Assembly: GCA_030753015.1 (NCBI GenBank)
Contig: JASMDC010000004.1
Location: 1 to 64,000, forward strand
DNA: 64,000 bases
Direction: 5' to 3'
Source of the DNA: Candidatus Undinarchaeales archaeon
GTDB taxonomy: Archaea; SpSt-1190; JASMDC01
Below, piece after piece: positions 61,380 to 64,000 of this stretch. The notes beneath the pieces were generated by a model. That model saw only the letters and a list, made by a program, of their open reading frames with translations, did not search any database and was not told the DNA's origin. Both the position numbers and the translations under genes were made by a program. Within the stretch, counting starts at the first letter, position 1. Each line of letters opens with the position of its first letter.

Positions 61380-61721
61380 ATGGGTACCGAGGACGAGCGC
61401 CTGTCGCAGGCCCAGGGAGTAATCCGCGCGTATATGCAACGAGCCCAGGTAACAATCGACGGTCTGAAAAAGGAGAACGCCTCCCTCAAGCAGGAGGTGC
61501 GCCGGCTCAAGACCGACATCGACCGGATGGTCTCCGAGCTAAAGCGGGACCTCACGGGCGAGCTGAGCGAGCTGCGGGGCGTGGAGCAGAACGTCGGTGG
61601 GTTCATGTCGAACTACAACCAGCAGCTGGAAATGCTGCGACGAGAACTGGCAGAACTGGAAGGGCGCCTCGGTGCTCTCGAGCAGTTCCGCCACGACCAG
61701 GAGAACAAAGGCATCTTCTAA
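61380..61721 (+). CDS. Coiled-coil protein
   Basis: 113 residues, nearly all heptad-patterned (LKKENASLKQEVRRLKTD, LRRELAELEGRLGALE), like a prefoldin-style or long coiled coil. No enzymatic domain. It starts five bases after the deaminase-like gene and precedes two CBS-domain genes, so all may be in one transcript. Confidence 0.75.
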   Translation: MGTEDERLSQAQGVIRAYMQRAQVTIDGLKKENASLKQEVRRLKTDIDRMVSELKRDLTGELSELRGVEQNVGGFMSNYNQQLEMLRRELAELEGRLGALEQFRHDQENKGIF

Positions 61722-61736
61722 CGGACGGTGAAGATT

Positions 61737-62159
61737 ATGGAGTGTACAGCATGCGATATGATGGTGACTGAAGTGATCACCCTTGATGAGGCGATGCTGC
61801 TGGAGGAGGCCATCGCCAAGATGACCCATCACCGGGTGCACGCCGCTCCCGTTGTCCATGAGAGCATAGTAGTTGGCCTCCTCTCCGAACGCGACATCAT
61901 CGCTCTACTCGACGGGGCTCCCTACGCCCGTTTCTTCAAGTCCCACCACTCCCTGCGCGAAGAGGCGGAACGCGTGGGGGCCATGGAGGTCAAGGACGCC
62001 ATGGATCCCGACTTCGAGTGGCTGAATCCCGACGATACCGTGTACGACGCGGCCCGGCTGCTCCACGAGACCGGCCAGCGCATCCTGCCCGTCATCCGCA
62101 ACGGGCAGCTGGAGGGCATCATCACCCGCTCCACGATCCTGGAGCACTTGGTGAACTAG
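61737..62159 (+). CDS. Two-CBS-domain protein
   Basis: 140 residues with two CBS motifs: VTEVITLDEAMLLEEAIAKM to VVGLLSERDIIALL and MEVKDAMDPDFEWLNPDDTV to LEGIITRSTILEHL. CBS pairs bind adenosyl ligands such as AMP, ATP or SAM. The N-terminal ECTACDMM has a CxxC. ATG at 61737 is preferred over the GTG at 61728. Confidence 0.88.
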   Translation: MECTACDMMVTEVITLDEAMLLEEAIAKMTHHRVHAAPVVHESIVVGLLSERDIIALLDGAPYARFFKSHHSLREEAERVGAMEVKDAMDPDFEWLNPDDTVYDAARLLHETGQRILPVIRNGQLEGIITRSTILEHLVN

Positions 62160-62165
62160 GAGGTC

Positions 62166-62636
62166 ATGACCATGTTCCAGACCACCGTTGAGAGCGTGAT
62201 GGAGGAACGGTTCCCTGCCGTTTCCCCCAACGAGACCATCGAGGAGGCGGTCCATACCCTCCACGAGACAGGAATCGGCGAGATACCTGTAGAGGAGGAC
62301 AACATCATCCGCGGGATGCTACGGGAGAAGGACCTGTTGCGCCTGGGGGAGCTGGACCTCAATCCCTCGGACCCGTTCTTCCTCTTCACCGTGCTGTTCT
62401 CAACGCCTGCGGACGAGATCCAGCGCCATGTGGAGATCCTCAACAAGGGACGCGTGCGGGATGTCATGCGTAAGAAGTTCGAGCGGCTCGCGCCCGACGA
62501 CGTTGTGAAGAAGGCCATCCACCTCCTGGCCACCGGCGACGAGGTTCTTCCCGTCGTGGATGACGATGATCATCTGCTCGGGATCGTCACACGGGACTCC
62601 GTGCTCCGGCATGTTGTCCGACACGAGCCTGTGTAA
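62166..62636 (+). CDS. Two-CBS-domain protein
   Basis: 156 residues: ESVMEERFPAVSPNETIEEAV to IIRGMLREKDLLRLGE, a short insert, and RDVMRKKFERLAPDDVVKKA to LLGIVTRDSVLRHV. It follows its paralogue after a Shine-Dalgarno-like AGGAGGTC, one of few in the window. Ligand binding is likely; the regulated target is unknown. Confidence 0.88.
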   Translation: MTMFQTTVESVMEERFPAVSPNETIEEAVHTLHETGIGEIPVEEDNIIRGMLREKDLLRLGELDLNPSDPFFLFTVLFSTPADEIQRHVEILNKGRVRDVMRKKFERLAPDDVVKKAIHLLATGDEVLPVVDDDDHLLGIVTRDSVLRHVVRHEPV

Positions 62637-62800
62637 ACGCCTCCAGCAGTACCTGTATCTGGAATGCTCTTCAATCCTGATACATCTCCATCGAGATCAT
62701 CTCCAAGGTCTGGTATTTCAAATGACAGCTTTTACAAGAATCGTGGAGAACAGATTTTCCGCTCATAAACCTTTTATCTTCTGACCCCGTCCTCCTACCC

Positions 62801-63886
62801 ATGCCTTCAAGGGATCTTGACGAGGACATCGTCGGGCCCATTGTCAGATCCCTAATTACGAACGACATGTCCGATGTGGAGCGTGCTGAGGTCCTCCATG
62901 ACTGGATAGTGGAGAACATCGACTTCGGGTACGAGACGTTGATGAGGGCTGAGGATCCCTATCGGCTTCGTTCGACAAGGGAATGTCTCGAACAGCACGA
63001 AGGTAACTGCATCGAGCAATCGCTCATGTGGTTGACCATGGCAGAGGTCGTAGGCATCAAGCGACCGTACCTCGTCATCAGCTATGGCGCCCCCTCCGCG
63101 CTCATCGCCATCGCTGCCGTGGGAGGAGGGGATACGGGGATTACACGCTGGCTCATTCGTACAATGCTCACATTGGTACTCCGCCCCATCATGTGGTATG
63201 AACAACGGACGCGCCGACAATCGCCTGGGGACCGTCATTATTTCAACGCGGTCCGGGACGACGATGGACACATCCATGCGTTCGACATCAGTTACCGCAT
63301 GAAAGGCGCCCTGCCGGTCCTGCGAACGAATTGGACGTTCCTAGAGCCGAAGGACGCTCGCGAGCATTTCGCAGACAACGACAACATCGCTCGGACGACC
63401 ATGGAGACGCTCATCAGGAATCCCGCCATCCCCTTACGAGTGATGAGCACGAGGTCCGAGGGTTCATCTACACATGAGATTCACCATCTGCTGCGTGGAT
63501 CGGACGGTGCACCTCACATCAAGGTCACGGTCAACCACACCTGGGAGAGCCCCCGTTCGAAGATCGTGGAGATCCTGGACATCCGCTTCGACCATCGTTC
63601 ATTGAGACCGGTACATGGCGAGTACTCCTATTGTGAGCGTCGGCAGTCATTGGGCCCTTTCATGAGAACGGTCCATCTGCAGCATGGAGGAATGGTGATC
63701 AAGGACGACGGGACGGACCTCTCAGGGGATGAGAAGACCCGATCGCGAATGATGGAGCTCTATAGGCATGTCGAAGGTCTCTCGCCCCCTACGCCGGAGT
63801 TCTCATCCGACGGGAACGTGTCAGCACCAGGCACCCTCTCCATCATGCTCCAACGACTTGCCCTGATCATCAGGAGAGTACGGTGA
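62801..63886 (+). CDS. Transglutaminase-like cysteine-protease-fold protein
   Basis: 361 residues. The N-terminal domain has EHEGNCIEQSLMWLTMAEVVGIK (Cys in the position of the transglutaminase nucleophile) and later GHIHAFDIS (His, Asp), the C-H-D triad order of the family. The C-terminal half has no clear motif. AACCTTTTATC lies about 30 bases before the ATG. It may be a protease or an inactive regulator; the target is unknown. Confidence 0.72.
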   Translation: MPSRDLDEDIVGPIVRSLITNDMSDVERAEVLHDWIVENIDFGYETLMRAEDPYRLRSTRECLEQHEGNCIEQSLMWLTMAEVVGIKRPYLVISYGAPSALIAIAAVGGGDTGITRWLIRTMLTLVLRPIMWYEQRTRRQSPGDRHYFNAVRDDDGHIHAFDISYRMKGALPVLRTNWTFLEPKDAREHFADNDNIARTTMETLIRNPAIPLRVMSTRSEGSSTHEIHHLLRGSDGAPHIKVTVNHTWESPRSKIVEILDIRFDHRSLRPVHGEYSYCERRQSLGPFMRTVHLQHGGMVIKDDGTDLSGDEKTRSRMMELYRHVEGLSPPTPEFSSDGNVSAPGTLSIMLQRLALIIRRVR

Positions 63887-64000
63887 AGACTGCCAGCAAT
63901 GCGCTGCAGTCCAACTGTCCTCATGGCGAACGAGCCCCAGTAATGTGTGCTACCTATGGGCACGAGACCTTGTATACCCTGTCCCCGCCACGATTGAAGA

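Overview
The window looks like a chromosome fragment of a GC-rich archaeon (roughly 60% GC by eye). It carries an AglB/Stt3 oligosaccharyltransferase, a DPAGT1-type GlcNAc-1-phosphate transferase, an archaeal-type CMP kinase, an archaeal/eukaryotic-type glycyl-tRNA synthetase and an RNase P RNA. Many genes have an A/T-rich TATA-like box about 25-30 bases before the start codon and no ribosome-binding site, which suggests leaderless transcripts. I could not place the lineage. Bacterial-type genes sit among these: a complete ruvC-ruvA-ruvB set, a type II pantothenate kinase and an SsnA-like aminohydrolase.

Region by region. 0.1-7.5 kb (minus strand): ruvCAB, preceded by a tight cluster of a DegT aminotransferase, two U32-family proteins resembling the UbiU/UbiV pair, a hexapeptide acyltransferase and a cobalamin-type radical SAM protein. 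7.7-11 kb: tRNA-Ala(GGC), a membrane protein, a second radical SAM protein and a GalE-like epimerase. 11-13.3 kb: a lower-GC patch with a PIN-toxin relic, short phased repeats and a HEPN/MNT toxin-antitoxin-like pair. 13.3-23.5 kb: large cell-surface proteins, including a Cys-rich giant protein interrupted by one in-frame TAG, a repeat protein with a Cys pair per repeat, and an NHL propeller protein. 23.6-31 kb: M20 peptidase, AlkD-like repair protein, a RAM-like tandem-domain protein, a NikR-like regulator, and an amino-acid permease fused to a methyltransferase with a tandem partial duplicate. 31-39 kb: two paralogous membrane proteins with a cytoplasmic RecA/DUF835-like domain, small membrane proteins, and a divergent pair of multi-spanning membrane proteins. 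39-44 kb: type II pantothenate kinase, M14-like carboxypeptidase, YjbQ, CMP kinase, RNase P RNA and GlyRS. 44-53.8 kb: an N-glycosylation run (Stt3, GPT, radical SAM, GT-C-like membrane protein) followed by a membrane polyferredoxin. 53.9-56.8 kb: a lower-GC patch with an SGNH hydrolase-PQQ propeller fusion. 57-63.9 kb: SsnA-like aminohydrolase, PreA-like iron-sulfur flavoprotein and cytosine-deaminase-like hydrolase, then a coiled-coil protein, two CBS proteins and a transglutaminase-like protein.

The strongest candidate for an undescribed system is the UbiU/UbiV-like pair embedded with an aminotransferase, an acyltransferase and a cobalamin radical SAM enzyme. The pair keeps iron-sulfur cysteine spacings of oxygen-independent hydroxylases, but there is no sign of ubiquinone synthesis nearby. 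Other notable items are the complete ruvCAB set in an archaeal context, the amber codon inside a domain of a secreted protein, the permease-methyltransferase fusion, the nucleobase-ring hydrolase cluster, and the repeated use of one TATA-like element between divergent genes. All family calls come from reading motifs by eye; no database search was run.
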